DNA of 64,000 nt from Eriocheir sinensis. Lineage: Eukaryota; Arthropoda; Malacostraca; Decapoda; Varunidae. Where the stretch lies: the NCBI RefSeq assembly GCF_024679095.1, contig NC_066520.1:15906831-15970830 (forward strand). The letters run 5' to 3'. The notes under the pieces were generated by a model. It saw only the letters and a list, made by a program, of their open reading frames with translations. It ran no database searches and was not told the origin of the DNA. The translations under genes were made by a program, and so were the position numbers. Positions 23,440-38,334 of the stretch are shown here, one piece after another (the first letter of the stretch is position 1; the number at the start of each line of letters is the position of its first letter).

Positions 23440-24720
23440 TAGATGGAGGAGGAGAAGGGATGAAGAGGTGGAAGAGAAGTGGAGGAGGAAGAGGAGGAGG
23501 AAGGAAGGAAGAAGTAGGAAGAATAAAGGAGAAGGAGGACGAGGGATATAGAGGTGGAAGAGAAGAGGAGGAAAAGAAGAGGAGGAGGAAACAGGAGAAG
23601 GAAGAGAAAAGGAGGAGGAGGACGAGGGATGGAAAGGAGAAGGAAGAGAAGAAGAGAGATAGTAGAGGAGGAGGAGGAGGAGGACAAGGGATGAAAAGTG
23701 GTAGAGAAGAGGAGGGAGAGAAGAAAATGAAGGAGGAGGAGGAGGAGGAGGAGGAGGAAGGTTTAAAGGAGAAAGAGGAGGAGGGCTACAGAGGAAGGAA
23801 GACAAAGGTTCGGAAGAAAGAAGAGGAAGAAGAGGATTGGAAGAAAGATTAGAAGAAAGAAAGCGAATGGGAGATGGATGAACGAGTAACGAAGCTGGAA
23901 GAGGAGGAAGAGGAGGAGAGGAGAATGAGGAGGAGGTGGAGGAAGATGATGATGGCGAAGAATAGCAAAAGTGGAGGATGGAGGTAAAAGATGGATGAGA
24001 CAGCGGAGGAGGAAGTGGAAGAGGAGGAGGAAGATAATGAGGGTAAAGGAGAGGGCAAACGAGAAGGGGGGGGGAGGGGGGGCAGGAGGGCGAGAGGGTT
24101 AGCAACGGAGATGATGGAGATGGAGAAAGAGAAAGGAAAATGACGGGAAAAGAAGAGAGCAAAAAAGACAGGAAGGAGATGGAAAAAAAAAGGAAAAGAT
24201 GGGGAGGCAGGCAAAACATCATAACTGGACAATAAGAAAAGAAGGAAAAGAGAAGAAGGGGGAAGGAATAAAGGAGGGATAAACGGAAGGAAAGGAAGAA
24301 AGATAGAAGGAAAGTGATGGAAGGAAGAAAGGAAAGAGGAAATAAAGATGAAAGAACGAAAGAAAGAAAGCAAAGAGGAAGGAAACGAAAGAGGGATAGC
24401 AGGAGAGAAGGAAGAAGGGAAGGATGGAAGAAAGGAGGCAATTATAAGAGGTAAGTGAGAAAGGGAAAAAAAGAGGAAGAAAATAGGAAAGGAAGGAAGG
24501 TAAAAGGAAAGGAGGTAAGGCAGGAAGGAAGGGAAAGGAGGCAATTATAAGAGGTAACTAAGAAAGGGAAAAAAAAGAGGAAGAAAATAGGAAAGGAAGG
24601 AAGGTAGAAGGAAAGGAGGTAAGGAAGGAAGGAGAGAGGGAAAGGAGGCAATTATAAGGGAGGAAAGGAAGGAAAAACGAGGAAAGGAGGGAAGGAAGGA
24701 GGGAGGAAGAAGGTCCTTGT
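23440..24720. other. Polypurine block with GGA tracts and a 102-bp duplication
   Basis: Almost pure A/G on the plus strand, with GGA triplet tracts near 23660-23685 and 23725-23757. A ~102-bp unit beginning GGAGGCAATTATAAGAGGTA occurs at about 24436 and 24538 with a partial third copy near 24643. Frames here are compositional. Confidence 0.8.
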
Positions 24721-24964
24721 GGAAAATTCATTACGGCAAGAACTCATTACTGCCTCAAAGGACGCTTGGAAAACAGACGCCCACATGAATTTCCTGTCGC
24801 CTCCTCCTCCTCCTCCTCCTCCTCCTTCTTCCCCTCCTTCCGTCCATCACAACCTCAAAAAAATAAACAGTCCGCTTTTCATTTATTTATTTTCATTATT
24901 TACGTTTCGTCTGACTTATTTATTTATTTTTTGTTCCTTTTAATTTCGTTGATAAATAATTCTT

Positions 24965-24966
<2 letters not shown>

Positions 24967-25019
<53 letters not shown>
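24967..25019. repeat. (TG)n microsatellite
   Basis: About 26 repeats, with a short (CT)n just after. Confidence 0.97.
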
Positions 25020-25099
25020 GTCCTCTCTCTCTCTCCAGGTGCATTATGGGCGTGAGACGAGAGAGATTCACAGTTGGTCATTAATCATACAATATATTC

Positions 25100-25710
25100 G
25101 TGGAGGGGGGGAGGGGAGGGGGAAGGGGGAGGGGGAGCTGGGCACAGGTGGAGTCGGGAAGGGAGAGAAGGGGTGGGAGAGGAGAGGTAAAAAGAGTGGT
25201 TAAGGGGGGGAGGGGGAGGTAGTGAGGAATAATGGTGTGGATTGAAGTGGAGAGGGGGGAGAGAAAGTAAGGGAGAGAGAGGAAGAGAAATGTGAGGAAA
25301 GGAGAAAAGAGAAGTGAGTGAGGAAGGAGAGGGAAAGGAGCGAGGGAGGAAGAGGAAGGAGGTAAGGAAGATAGAGGAAGAGGAAGAGGAAGAAGGTAAG
25401 AGAGAGGAGGAGGAGATACGGTAGGAATGGAGGAGAGGGAAGAGGAAGGGAAAAAAAAAATGAGAAGATGGGAGGGAGAATGGAGGTGACGGAGGAACAA
25501 GTGGAGGAAATATATGTTGGACGGAGTAGAGGGAGGGATGGAGGTGGAGGAGAAAAGGATAAAGGAGAGGAGGAACGGAAAGAGAAGGAAGAAGAGGGAG
25601 AGAGGGAGGGATAAAATGAGAGGAAAAATGGAGGGAGGAGGTAATTGCAAGGGGAAAGAGGAAGGGAGAGAAGGGAGCAGGAGGAGGAGGAGAGGGAAGG
25701 GAGGTTATCT
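25100..25710. other. Polypurine block with G-quadruplex-type start
   Basis: Starts with G-runs of four or more separated by single A or AA (25105-25137), then GGAGGAAGAG-type sequence to about 25700. Confidence 0.75.
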
Positions 25711-25779
25711 TGCTCTCCCTCACTCTCCCTGATACTGCTAATGCGCCCTGAGACACTCCCCCCCCTCCTCCCCCCCTCA

Positions 25780-26035
25780 CCACCACCACCACCACCACCA
25801 CCACCATTATAAATATTGAACGCAGTATAACACCACGACCATTACCACCACTTAAATACAACCACCACTACCACCACCACCACCACCATCACCACCACCA
25901 CCACCATAACCAGAAGAGTACCACCACTACCATCACCACCACCACCACTAACCATTACCATAACTTTCCTATCTATGACAAAACTTAATCCTCATCACCA
26001 CCACCACCACTATCATCACCATCATCAGCCAAAGG
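25780..26035. repeat. (CAC)n trinucleotide cluster
   Basis: CAC/CAT/TAC triplets in several patches (25780-25806, 25862-25905, 25998-26030). Confidence 0.9.
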
Positions 26036-26107
26036 AAAAGGAATCTCTATCACCATAAATTTTCTCGGCTTTTGGCTCTCCGTCAAGTGTGGTGTGAATG
26101 AGTTGGG

Positions 26108-26224
<117 letters not shown>

Positions 26225-26664
26225 ATGGAAGTTGAGATTATTAAAAGGTAAAAACTGACACATACAGAAAGGAAAGGAGGGAAAGAGCAGATAAAAAAAG
26301 AAAATGACAAATAAATGAAAACGAAACGCAGGAAGAAGGAAAATAAAGGAGACATAAAAGAACAAAAAATCAATAAAACTTAAAAAAAAAAAGTAAATAT
26401 ATGTGAACGAAAACAACTAGACTAAAACTAAGCAATACAGTATTACATAAGAAAGGAAAACAAGCAAAGGAACAACAACAACACACACACACACTACCCC
26501 CCACCCCCTCCCCCCACTCCCCAAAACAATAAAAAAGGACAAAGCGAAGGAAACGAGAGCGAGGACAAGAAGAAGAATTTGGCACGAACAAAACATAATC
26601 TGAGTGCTGAGATTTAATCTTTAATTGGATGAGGTAAAAAGGTTAATTGATTTGTTAATCCTGT

Positions 26665-27960
26665 AGGGAGGAGAGGAGGAGGAGGTGGAGGAGGAGGAGG
26701 AGAAGGAGGAGGAGGAGGAGGAGGAGGAGGAAGAGGAGGTTTAAGGAAAGGTTGAGAAGTGGAAAAGGAAAGATATTGGAGGAGAGATGAGGAGGAAAAG
26801 AGGATTGCAAATATGGAAGAAAGAGGAAGCGGAGGAGGATTGAGGAAAGGCTAAGATGTGGAAGAGAAAATATATTGGAGGAGAGATGAGGAGGAAAAGA
26901 GGATTGGATATATGGAAGAAGAAAGAAGAAGCGGAGGAGGTGAAGATGTTTGAGGAAAGGCTGAGATGAGGAAGAAAAGAGGAGATAAAATATTGAAGAA
27001 GAAAGAGAAAGAAGAGGATGAGGATGAGGATTGGACGTGTTGTCAGAAGAAGAAAGAAGGAGGAAAGGGGAAGACGTCAAAGTGAAGGAGGAGGAAGAGG
27101 AGGAGGAGGAGGAGGAGGTGCCAGCCGGGTCCACACAAACAACCCGCCATTAAGCAAGGCAAAGCGAGGCCCAAAACCAACAAGGTGACAGGAATAACAC
27201 GGAGGAGGAGGAGGAGGCACGAGGTATGAGGAAGGGCTAAGTGGAAGGGGTGAAGCAAGGTCGAGGAAGAAGAGGAAGAAGGGGAAAGATAAAAGACCTG
27301 AAGATAAAAAAGAGTTAAGAGGTGCAGAAGAAGAAGAAGAAGAAGAAGAAGAGAATAGACAAGACAAAAGGAGGAGAAAGAATAAGGAAGGAAGGAGTGG
27401 ATAGGAAAGTAACATTGTACGGAAGAGAATGTGAAAGGAAGAATGAAGCAAAAAAAAAAAGAAGAAAGATAATAAAGGAGGAAAAGGAAAGAGTAGGAAG
27501 GAAGGAAAAATATGATAGCAGAGAAAAAGAGTAAGTAAGAGAAGGAGAAGGAAAAGATGAAAAGTAGGAATGAAGAAAGTAACAAAAGGAGGAAAGAAGA
27601 AAAGTTAGAAGAAAAGGAGAAAGAAGAAAGAAAGAAGTGGATAGCAGAGAAAAAAGAGTAGGAAAGAAATGGTGGAAGGAAAGACTGAAAAGTAAATGAC
27701 AAAGAAAGCAATAAACGGAAGGAACAAGGAACAGGAGAAGGAGAAAGAGGAGGAGGAGGAGGAGGAAGAAAACGCGAGTGAAAAAAAGAAAAAAAAAAAA
27801 AGACTGAAAGAAATGGCGGAGGGAAAGATTGAAAACTAAGGACGTACAAGGCAATAAACTGGAAGGAAGAGGCAGGAGAAGGAGGAAGAAGAAGAGGAGG
27901 AGGAGGAGGAAGAAAACGAAGGAGGAATGAGACAGACTGTGCAATAAAGTTAATTAAGAA
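26665..27960. other. Polypurine block with (GGA)n/(GAA)n
   Basis: GGA tracts at 26676-26735 and 27083-27118 and a GAA tract at 27328-27350. Inside is an approximate ~110-bp duplication (GGAGGAGAGATGAGGAGGAA near 26779 and 26877). Frames are compositional. Confidence 0.75.
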
Positions 27961-28010
27961 GGACAGAAATACGGCCACACTGAAAGACATGTTAAGTGAC
28001 CATGCCATTG

Positions 28011-28012
<2 letters not shown>

Positions 28013-28096
<84 letters not shown>
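28013..28096. repeat. (GA)n microsatellite, ~84 bp
   Basis: Uninterrupted tract located where the plus strand switches from polypurine to polypyrimidine. Confidence 0.98.
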
Positions 28097-28880
28097 AAGC
28101 ACCACCTTTTCATACCCTTTCCACTTATATTTTCTCTTGTTCTTTTTCTCCCATTTATTTTTATCTCACATCCCTTTTCTTCTTTCCTTTCTCCCTCTGT
28201 TACTTTTCTTTACCTTCCTAATTTTCCTTTCTCTTCCCATTATCTTATTTTCCTCTCCCCATTTCCCTCTTTTCCAATTTCTTTTTTCTTCTTCTTATTT
28301 TCCCCTTTCGTTTCCTTGTCTTATTTTCACACCTTCCTCTTTTCCTTACTTTCCTTTACCTTTTCCGTTCTTACCTGTTTTCCCATAATCTTATTTTCAT
28401 TTTCTCCCATTTCTTCTTTTCTAATTATATACTTTCTTCTACTTTCCTCGTTCTCCCTCTTCATTCCCTCACCTTATTTTCCTTACTTTCCTTTACCTTT
28501 TCCATTCTTACTTGTTTCCTCATTATTTTATTTTCATTTTCTCCAATTCCCTTTTTTCCTATTACTTTCTTCTACTTTCCTCATTCTCCCTCTTCGTTCC
28601 TTCACCTTATTTTCCTCCCCTTCCTCTTTTCCTTACTTTCCTTTACCTTTCTCACTCACTTTTTTCCCTATTTATCTTATTTTCATGCCCATCCTCTTCC
28701 CATTCCCATTTTTTTCTTTTACTCTCTTTTCCCGTTCCCATCTTCCCTTACCATCCCAGTCCCTTCATCTTCCTCTTTAAAATATATTCCTTTTTCTTGT
28801 ATTTTTCTTGCATTATTTTTTATTCAAATTTGTCTAATTCCATGTTCAACCTTTCCTCTTCCCCTTCCTCTTCTTCCTTT
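28097..28880. other. Polypyrimidine block
   Basis: TTTTCCTTACTTTCCTTTAC and related modules recur with loose ~190- and ~125-bp spacing. Plus-strand frames rich in Phe, Ser, Leu and Pro are compositional. Confidence 0.75.
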
Positions 28881-28882
28881 AT

Positions 28883-29025
<143 letters not shown>

Positions 29026-29186
29026 GGGAGACACAAGAGGAAGAGGCGAGGTTAAGCAATACGTATTTTATCATTCTTCTATTTTCCTGTGTATTTTTTT
29101 TTATTTAATTCATGTTTTCCTGTCCATCCATCTCTTTCTCGTTCAGCCTTGCATGGGATTGACCGTAAATTCCTGTAAAAACCTCG

Positions 29187-29187
<1 letters not shown>

Positions 29188-29248
<61 letters not shown>

Positions 29249-29322
29249 TAAAGCTATGCATCATCATCATCGTCATCATCAGTTATTTGTGGGAGGTGTA
29301 ACTAATAAACAGAATCAAATCT

Positions 29323-29363
<41 letters not shown>
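29188..29363. repeat. Two (CA)n tracts
   Basis: CA at 29188-29246 and 29324-29363, separated by a CATCATCATC patch and unique DNA. Confidence 0.97.
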
Positions 29364-29367
<4 letters not shown>

Positions 29368-29558
29368 AAAAAAAAGTACTAGGTATACATACATTTCTAC
29401 CTCGGTTTCCATACATTGCCGAAACTCATTCCCCTGAAACATGACAGCATTTGTGTGGTGTGGGGTAAATTGTGTGTGTGGGGTGGGGGGTATGAGGGGG
29501 TGAGGTGAGGGGGGGTGAAAATATATGTGGTGATAAAAAGAAAGAAATAGAGAAAGGG

Positions 29559-29559
<1 letters not shown>

Positions 29560-29594
<35 letters not shown>

Positions 29595-30380
29595 CTCTAA
29601 TATTCCTTTCTTTCTACCCTTTTCTCTATTCTTTTTTTGTATTCCTATTTTTTTCCTTTCTTTGTTTACTTTTTCTCTTTTATTACATTTCTTTTCTTAT
29701 TTTTCTTATTGAACTGTTTCCTTTTCTACTAACATGTCTTCTTCTAATTCTCCTTCTTCTTCTTCATCTACTTCTTTTTTTTCCATTTTCTTATTGCAAT
29801 CCTATTTTTTCCTTCTTTAATTATCTTTTCTCTCACTGATTGCATTTCCCTTCTATTTTTTTTATCTTCAAACTTTAAACTCCTTCCTTGCTAATTCATT
29901 CCTCTTCCTCTTCTCTTCGTCCTCTTCCTCCCTCTTCTCTTCCTTCACTAACTTCATATCTTCTTTCTTTCTCTCCTCATATTACTAATTCTTCTTCCTC
30001 GTCTTTTTCTTTTCTTCTTCATCTTTCAATTATGCAAACTTAGACCTGCTATATAATTAAGGTAGACCAGGTAAGAAAGATGATAGCCTTCGTCTCACCT
30101 TTCCCCTCATTAACCTCCTTCTCCTGCCCTCATCATTCCCCTCTTCAGCACACACATAGGCAGACTTATCTTCCTCTTACTACCATCCTCCTCTCCTCAT
30201 CATTCCCCTCTTCAGCACACACAGGGAGACTCATCCTTCCCATTTTCTTCAACTTCCTTCTCTTCCTAATCCAATTCAACCATAAAAAGAAATCCAGTAA
30301 AGAGAAATAAGATTAAAAAAGATAACTTAACTTCCCTTCCTCCTCTTCGTCCTCCTCCTCCTCCTCCTTTTACTTTCCCT
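29560..30380. other. (TG)n then polypyrimidine block with a 69-bp duplication
   Basis: (TG)n at 29560-29590 leads into TTCTTTT-type sequence. A module with CATCATTCCCCTCTTCAGCA then CACACA occurs at about 30129 and 30198. Confidence 0.75.
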
Positions 30381-30499
30381 CTCAGGTGTGTACGGGGGCT
30401 CATAACAGGTGGGCAAAGGTAAAGGTGAGGGTGAGAAGGTTAATTAAATAATCTCTCGACCTACCTGCGTGATTAGCACCTGAGCTCACCTATGGATTT

Positions 30500-31071
<572 letters not shown>

Positions 31072-31167
31072 AGCAATGTGTCTTTTTAAAGTGAAAAATG
31101 TGCAAAAAAGGAAAGATGGATGATAATGATATGAAGAAATGAAGGAAACGGATGTGGATTATGGCCG

Positions 31168-31292
<125 letters not shown>

Positions 31293-31667
31293 ATTATAGT
31301 GAAATGGCATTATAAACGAGAAACTGAAAAACAAACAAAAAAAGGAGTGTTGTGAAAATGAGTAAGTAAAGAAAAAATAAAGAAAAATAAAATAAAAGAA
31401 AATTTAATTAACCACAACTAGGGAAATCATGACGGAATGAATGTAAAAAAAATAAATAATGATAAATGGATAAAAAAACTAAGAAAAAGTGAAAAGAAGT
31501 AGATTGATCAGAGGAAGAAAAAAATATCAAGATTAAAAACAGGAGTAAAAAAAAGAAAAGACAAAGAAATAGAAAACGAAGGTATATGAAAAGATGGACA
31601 AATAAAGTGGAAATAAATAGAGGGAGAAAGTAAAGAGAAAGAGAGAGGAAGAAGAAGAAGAAGAAGA

Positions 31668-31769
<102 letters not shown>

Positions 31770-32039
31770 GGAAGGGAGGTGAGTAACGAGACAGGCATGA
31801 AAGTTGGAGAGGAAGGAGGAAGAGAAGAAGGAGGAGGAGGAGGACGAGGAACAGGAGGAGGAGGAGGAGGAACCCTGTTAAGTCCGACACCTCCTAATTA
31901 GGTTATCAAACACTGAATATGACGTCAAACTAAGTAATACCCTCCTCCTCCTCCTCCTCCCCCTCCTCTTCCTATTATAAACCACTTTCTACTTCTCCTC
32001 CTCCTCTTCCACTTTCTTCCTCCCTCTTCACAAGCCACG

Positions 32040-34540
32040 GACGAGAGGGAAAAGGGACGAGAAGGAGGGGAAGTGAGGGGACGAAAAGGAAAGCGAGGGA
32101 GCCAATGCGAGGGAGGAGAAAGAGGGGAAGAAGGGAGGGGAAAGGGGAGGAGAGGAAAAGAGGGGGGGAGGGAAGGATGAAGCAAACATAAACAGAAGAG
32201 AGAAGGAAGGAAGAGGAGAAAGGAAGGAGGAAAGAAGTGCAAAAAAGAATGAAAAAAAGGAAAACTGATGAAAATGGGTGAATAGGGAAAGAGAAAATAA
32301 GAAGATAGAAAGAGCAGAAAACAATGTAAAAATGAGACTAGGGAGAGAAGGGATGGTAGGGGAGAGGAAAGAGAATGGAAGGGAAGGGAAAGGGAGGAGA
32401 AGGAAGAGGAAGGAAGGTGAACAGGGGAAGAGGGAAAAGAGCGAAAAAATAAGCAGAGAAAAAATGTTAAAAATGAAGCTAGAGAGGAAATGTAAGCTAG
32501 GGAGAGAAGGGAAGGGAAGGGCAGAAAAAGGGGGGGGAGGGGGGGGGAGGAGGAGAAGGAGGAAGGGGGCATGAATGGAAATGGGCACAGTTTCATCGCT
32601 GGCTATGGGCAATTAAGGGAAATGGATCTTATACTGAGATGGGGTTTTGATTCTCTATGGGGAAGGGAAAGGGAGGTGAGGGGGGATGGGGTGTGGGGAT
32701 GGTTAGGGTAGGGTAAGGAAGGGGCGTGTAGTCGGGAGGGTAAGGTAAGGTATGTGGGCTTGGGGGTTAGGGTAAGGTAGGGTTGGGGTGGAGGACGAAG
32801 GGAAGGAAAAATACAGAGGAGAGAAAGAGGGGAAAGAAAGAACAGAAGGAACGGAAGGGAGAAGGGGAAGGGAAATAATTGAAGGGAGTGAGGGAAAGAA
32901 AAGGAAAGGAAAGTTAGTCAAGGGAATGGAAAGAAAGAGAAGGGAAAGGAAGGGAATAGGGAAGATAAAAAAGAAAAGGGAATGAAAAGACAAGAGAAAG
33001 AAAGGAAAAGGAAAGAGAAACTAGAAAATTATAGGAATGAGAGTGGAGAGAAAAAGAAGTAATCAGAGAAAGGGAGGATGGAAAAAGAGGAGGAAGGAGG
33101 GAAGAGGGAGCTGAGAATAGATAAGTCGAGGGAGGAGGAGGAGGAGGAGGAGGAGGAGGAGGAGGAGGGTGGAATAAAAGGGAAGAGGATGACAATAAAG
33201 GAACTAATTGGAAAAAGGGAAGCGGTGAAATGGAGAAGGAGGAGGAGGAGGAGGAGGAGGAGGAGGGGGAAGAGGAGGAGGGAGAAAAGCATGAGGTGGT
33301 GGCTGTGGTGGAGGGACGGTAACAGTTTGGGGGGGAAGAGAAGGGAAGAAGAGAAGGAAGTGTGGGGAGACAAGGGGAGAGGAGAGGAGGAGGAGGAGGA
33401 GGAGAAACACGAGGTAGTTGGAGGAAGCGGAGGCATACGAGGGTGGAGAAATGGTAAGGGGAAAGGGGAGAGGGGAAGAGAAAAGCGAAGGAGGAAAAGG
33501 GAGAGGGGAAGGGAAAAAGGAAGGAATGGAGAGAGGAGATAAAAAATGGGGAGAAATTGGAGGAAGAGGAGTAAAGAGGGGAGAGAAAGAAGACTAAGGG
33601 GAGTAAGGGAAAGGGAAAGTGAGGGGAATGGAAAGGAGAGGAGCGGAGAGTAAAGGGAAAGGAGTGGAGAGGAGAGTAAGGGGAAAGGAGTGGAGAGGAG
33701 AAAGAGGAAGAGAAGGAGAGTCAGGGGAAAGGAGTGGAGAGAACAGTGAGGGGAAAGGAGTAGAGAGAAGTAAGGAAGAGAAGGAGAGTGAGGGGAATGG
33801 AAGAGAGTGGAGAGGAGAGTGAGGGGAAAGGAGTGAAGAGAGTGAGGGTAAGGAAGGAGAGAATAAAGGGGGAGGGGAGAGGAGGGGAGAGGAGAAAGAG
33901 GGGAAAAGGGGGAGGGGAGAGGAGGGGAAGCAATAACGCGTGTGAGGCAGTTAAGAGGGAAGTTAATGGCTTGTTGGAGGGAATTGCTCGGCGGGAAGGA
34001 CGGTGAGGAGGAGGAGGTGATGGTGGTGGTGGTGGTGGCGATGGTGGTGATGATAATGAGGTGAGATGATGAAAAAGAGTTGGTGATGACGAAGTGGTGA
34101 TGATGAATGATGCTGGTGATGGTGATGATGGTGATGATGGTGAGGATGGTGAGAATGCAGCAGAAGGTGATAAGGAAGCGATAATGAGGTGGAGGAAGAG
34201 GTGATAAATTCTAGCCAGGAGGGGGAGGAGGAGGAGGAGGAAGGGCAGAGGGAGGTTAGGAAAGGACCAAGAAGGGTATGAAATCGAGAGAGGAGAGGGG
34301 AAAGTGGGGAGTAGGAGGAAGAAGAGCAGGAACAAGAAAAAAGAGGAGGAGGAGGAAGAAGAGCAGGACCAAGAAAAAAGAGGAGGAGGAGGAGGAGGAG
34401 GAGGAGGAAGAGGTTACAGGTTGTGGGATTAGATAAGCGAACCAGCGAACCGGAAGGAGAGGAGGAGGAGGAGGAGGAGAAAAAAAAAAAAGAAGAAAAC
34501 TTGTAGAGATGAAAAAAAAAAAAAAAAAAAACAGAAACGT
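32040..34540. other. Long polypurine block (about 2.5 kb)
   Basis: Almost continuous A/G on the plus strand. It contains GGA tracts (33131-33168, 33236-33265, 33384-33403, 34387-34410), a ~28-bp module GGGGAAAGGAGTGGAGAG repeated at 33650-33850, and a GGT/GAT patch at 34015-34160. Opposite-strand Ser/Pro/Leu frames are compositional. Confidence 0.8.
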
Positions 34541-34585
34541 AGAAAATGAAGTCAGTTAGTTAGTTGGTTAGTGTTAGTGTTAGTG

Positions 34586-34619
<34 letters not shown>

Positions 34620-34716
34620 ACGCCACAGCACACTTACACGCCTTGTCAAACGTCCCTTTCCGTCTTGTCTTGAGTGGGTGGACAACTTTTAAAGGGGAGG
34701 AGAGGGGAGAGGGGAG

Positions 34717-34830
<114 letters not shown>

Positions 34831-35042
34831 GGGGGAGGGGAGAGAGAGATAGAGGGTGAAATGAAACGGCAGGAAATGGCTTGGATAAGAAAGTGAGGGA
34901 GAGGAGAGGATGGTAAAGATAGAACCAGATGGGAGGAGGAGGAGGAGAAGGAGGAGGAGGAGGAGGAGGAGGAGGAGGAGGAGGAGGGGGGAGGTACTGC
35001 TTAGAGATATGTTGGGGGTGGACCTAGCCTACTCCTTTCCCC

Positions 35043-35087
<45 letters not shown>

Positions 35088-35400
35088 CTTTTCCTCTTTT
35101 TCTCCTTCCAAAGTCGTTCCTTCAACCTTCCACCCCTACCTTTCCCTTCCCTTTCCTCCCCATCCTCTTCCCTCCCCTCCCCTTTTACTAGCGGCCAAAG
35201 TAAACATTGACCAAGCAGAGAAAGGAGGGGAGGGGAAGGTAGGGGAAGGTGGGGAAGAGAGAGGAGGAGGAGGAAGAGGGGAAGGGAGAGAAGGAAAAAG
35301 GAAATATGAAGTGAGGGAGAAAAGAGGAAGAGGAGGTTATAGGAAGAGAGAAGGGAGGAGAGGAAGAGAATAGGGAATAGGAAAGAGAAAAGGAGAAGAA

Positions 35401-35939
<539 letters not shown>

Positions 35940-36063
35940 ACATTACAAAGAACAGATAAATATAACATTGATAGCCTCGATGTGACGAATACAGAACGAA
36001 ATAGAAGAGGAAATAAAATGACACAAAAAAAAAAAAAAAATCAAGGAAGGGAAGGATGGGAGC

Positions 36064-36081
36064 AGAGAGAGAGAGAGAGAG

Positions 36082-36146
<65 letters not shown>
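36064..36146. repeat. (GA)n microsatellite with one interruption
   Basis: GA tract broken by ATT near 36083. Confidence 0.97.
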
Positions 36147-36148
<2 letters not shown>

Positions 36149-36179
36149 CAAGGGGGTATGATATGTATAGATAGTTCAA

Positions 36180-38230
36180 CGCACCCCCTTCTTCTCCCCC
36201 CCCCTCCCCCCCCCCCTTTTCATGGCCGGTCGTTCCCCTTGTTCCCCTTCGTCAGGTCGTCTTTAGCAACGACCAAACACGTTTCTCCCTTTGGGCTGAC
36301 CTTTGAACGACCCCTCCCCTCCTCTCCCCCACCCCCTTCCTACTACCCCCCCTCCCCTCCCCTCCAGGATAGGTATGTGTTTGTGTGAACCTTTGCTCTA
36401 CTTCCCTCCCCCCCCCCCTTTTTTTTTTACCTATCTTTCTCCCCCTACTTCCCCCCCCCCCCTCTCAAGTATGTGTTTCTCTTCTCTCCTGTCCTCCTCC
36501 TCGCTTTTCCTCTTTCTTCCATTCTTTTTTTTTATATTCCTCATCCTTTATTTTCCTCCTCCCCTTTTCCCTGTAATCCATTTTCTCCTTCTATTCTTTC
36601 TCTTTCCTTTCTTCTTCCTTTTCTCATTCCTTTTTTTCTTTTCATTCTTCTCCTCATTCTTCATTTTCCCCTCCTTTCATTTCCTCTCTGTTCTATTTTC
36701 TTCATCCTCTTTCCTTCCTTTCTTTTCCCCTCTCCCTTCCTTCTTTCCCTATTCGTTCCTTCCTCTTTCCTCTGTTTATTGTCATCTCTTTCTTTATTAA
36801 TCTCCTTCAATATTCTTCTCCCAAACTTTTCTTCTCTTTTTTGTCTTCGTTTATTCTCTTTCCTTCCCTTCTATTCCCTTCCTTTGTTCCTTTCCTTTCC
36901 TCTGTTCGCTGTCCTCCCTTCCTTTATCAATTTCCTTCAGTAGATTTTTTTCTCATCATCTCCTCTCTCTTCCTCATGCTGCTTAACTTCACTCCTCCTC
37001 CTCCTCCTCCTCCTCTCTTCTTCTTCCTCCTCCTCCTCCTCCTGTTAGTCGCTGTGTCGCTATTCCAAATTTGCTTTTAGTCTTGCTGTGATGAGAGTGG
37101 AATTTGATCACATGCTTTTTTCCCTCTTCCTCTTCCTCTCTCTCTCTCTCTCTCTGTGACCAACCGACCAAGCCCTTTATTCTTTATTTTCCCCGACCAG
37201 CTCTTTACACCTCTTTTTTTAGGGGGGGGCGGGTGGTGGAAGGGGGGAGGGGCTTAATATTTTTTTTCTCATCCCTCAACGCTTCCCTAAAATCTAATAA
37301 TAAGGAGTAGTGATGATTTTTGTTGTTTTCGTTGTTGTTTGTCTGTTGTGTTTATGTCACGTACCTACACACACACACACACACACACACGCACGACAGT
37401 ATATATTTTTCTCTTTAAACGACAAAGGGAACGAGTGAAGTGAAGACTCGTGTGGAATGTATGCCTTTACCCTCCTCCTCCTCCTCCTCCTCCTCCTCCT
37501 CCTCCACCCCTCCCTCCTCCTCCTCCTCCTCCTCTCTAGTAATTTTTTTCTACTATTATTCTTAAAATCACACTTACTACTCTTTGCATTTTGTTTTTGT
37601 TGCGGTTTTTCTTTCTCTTCTTCTCTTTTTTATTCCTACACATTTTCCTCTTCTTCCTATTTTTTTTTTACCTTTTTCCCTCTTTTCCTTTCATTCCCCA
37701 AAACTTCCTCTTCCTATTCCACGTCTTTCTTCTCTTTCTAACTTTATCTCCTCTTAATTGTCTTCGTCCTCCTCTATACCTCCTCTTACTCCACCTTTTC
37801 TTGTTTCTTTCTCCTCTTCCTTTCTCTCCTCTTGTCTTCTTCCTCCTCTAAACCTCCTCTTACTCCACCTCCTTTTGTCTCTTTCTCCTCTTCCTTTCTC
37901 TCCTCTTGTCTCCTTCCTTCTCTAACCTTCCTCTTACTCCACCTCCTCTTGTCTCTTTCTCCTCTTCTTTTCTCTCCTCTTGTCTTCTTCCTTTTCTAAC
38001 CTTCCTCTTACTCCACCTCCTCTTGTGTCTTTCTCCTCTTACTTTCTCTCCTTTTGTCCTCTTCCTTCCCTAAACCTCTTCTTTCTTTCCCCTTGTGTCC
38101 GTCCTCCTCTAAACCTCCTCTTCCTCCACCACCTCTTGTGTATATCCCTCCAACTTTCCCCTCGCACTCCCTCCCTCCCTTCCTCCTTCTCTCCCTCTCC
38201 CCCCCTTTCACCTCCCCACCCCGCCGTTAT
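36180..38230. other. Polypyrimidine block with CTC tracts and ~72-bp tandem repeat
   Basis: Mostly C/T on plus from 36190, with CTC triplets at 36993-37016 and 37471-37535. A ~72-75-bp module (CCTCTTACTCCACCTCCT then CTTGTCTCTTTCTCCTCTTC) repeats about five times from 37770 to 38110. A short (CA)n lies at 37364-37391. Ser/Leu/Phe/Pro frames are compositional. Confidence 0.78.
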
Positions 38231-38334
38231 TGATGAAGGAAAACTCAACTCTTTCCACGGGCGAGTTTTTGGCCTGATGACTATTGCATATTAAACATTC
38301 TTAGCCGCGACTTCAAATGGATTCCCGGGATGCA

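Noticed and set aside
20854..24544. Long open frames of 200-450 codons rich in Pro, Ser, Leu and Phe on the minus strand
   Set aside because: They lie opposite polypurine DNA, where stop codons are rare for compositional reasons. They have no domains and overlap other open frames.
36285..36310. TGACCTTTGAAC as a nuclear-receptor site
   Set aside because: A single half-site-like match with no second supporting element.
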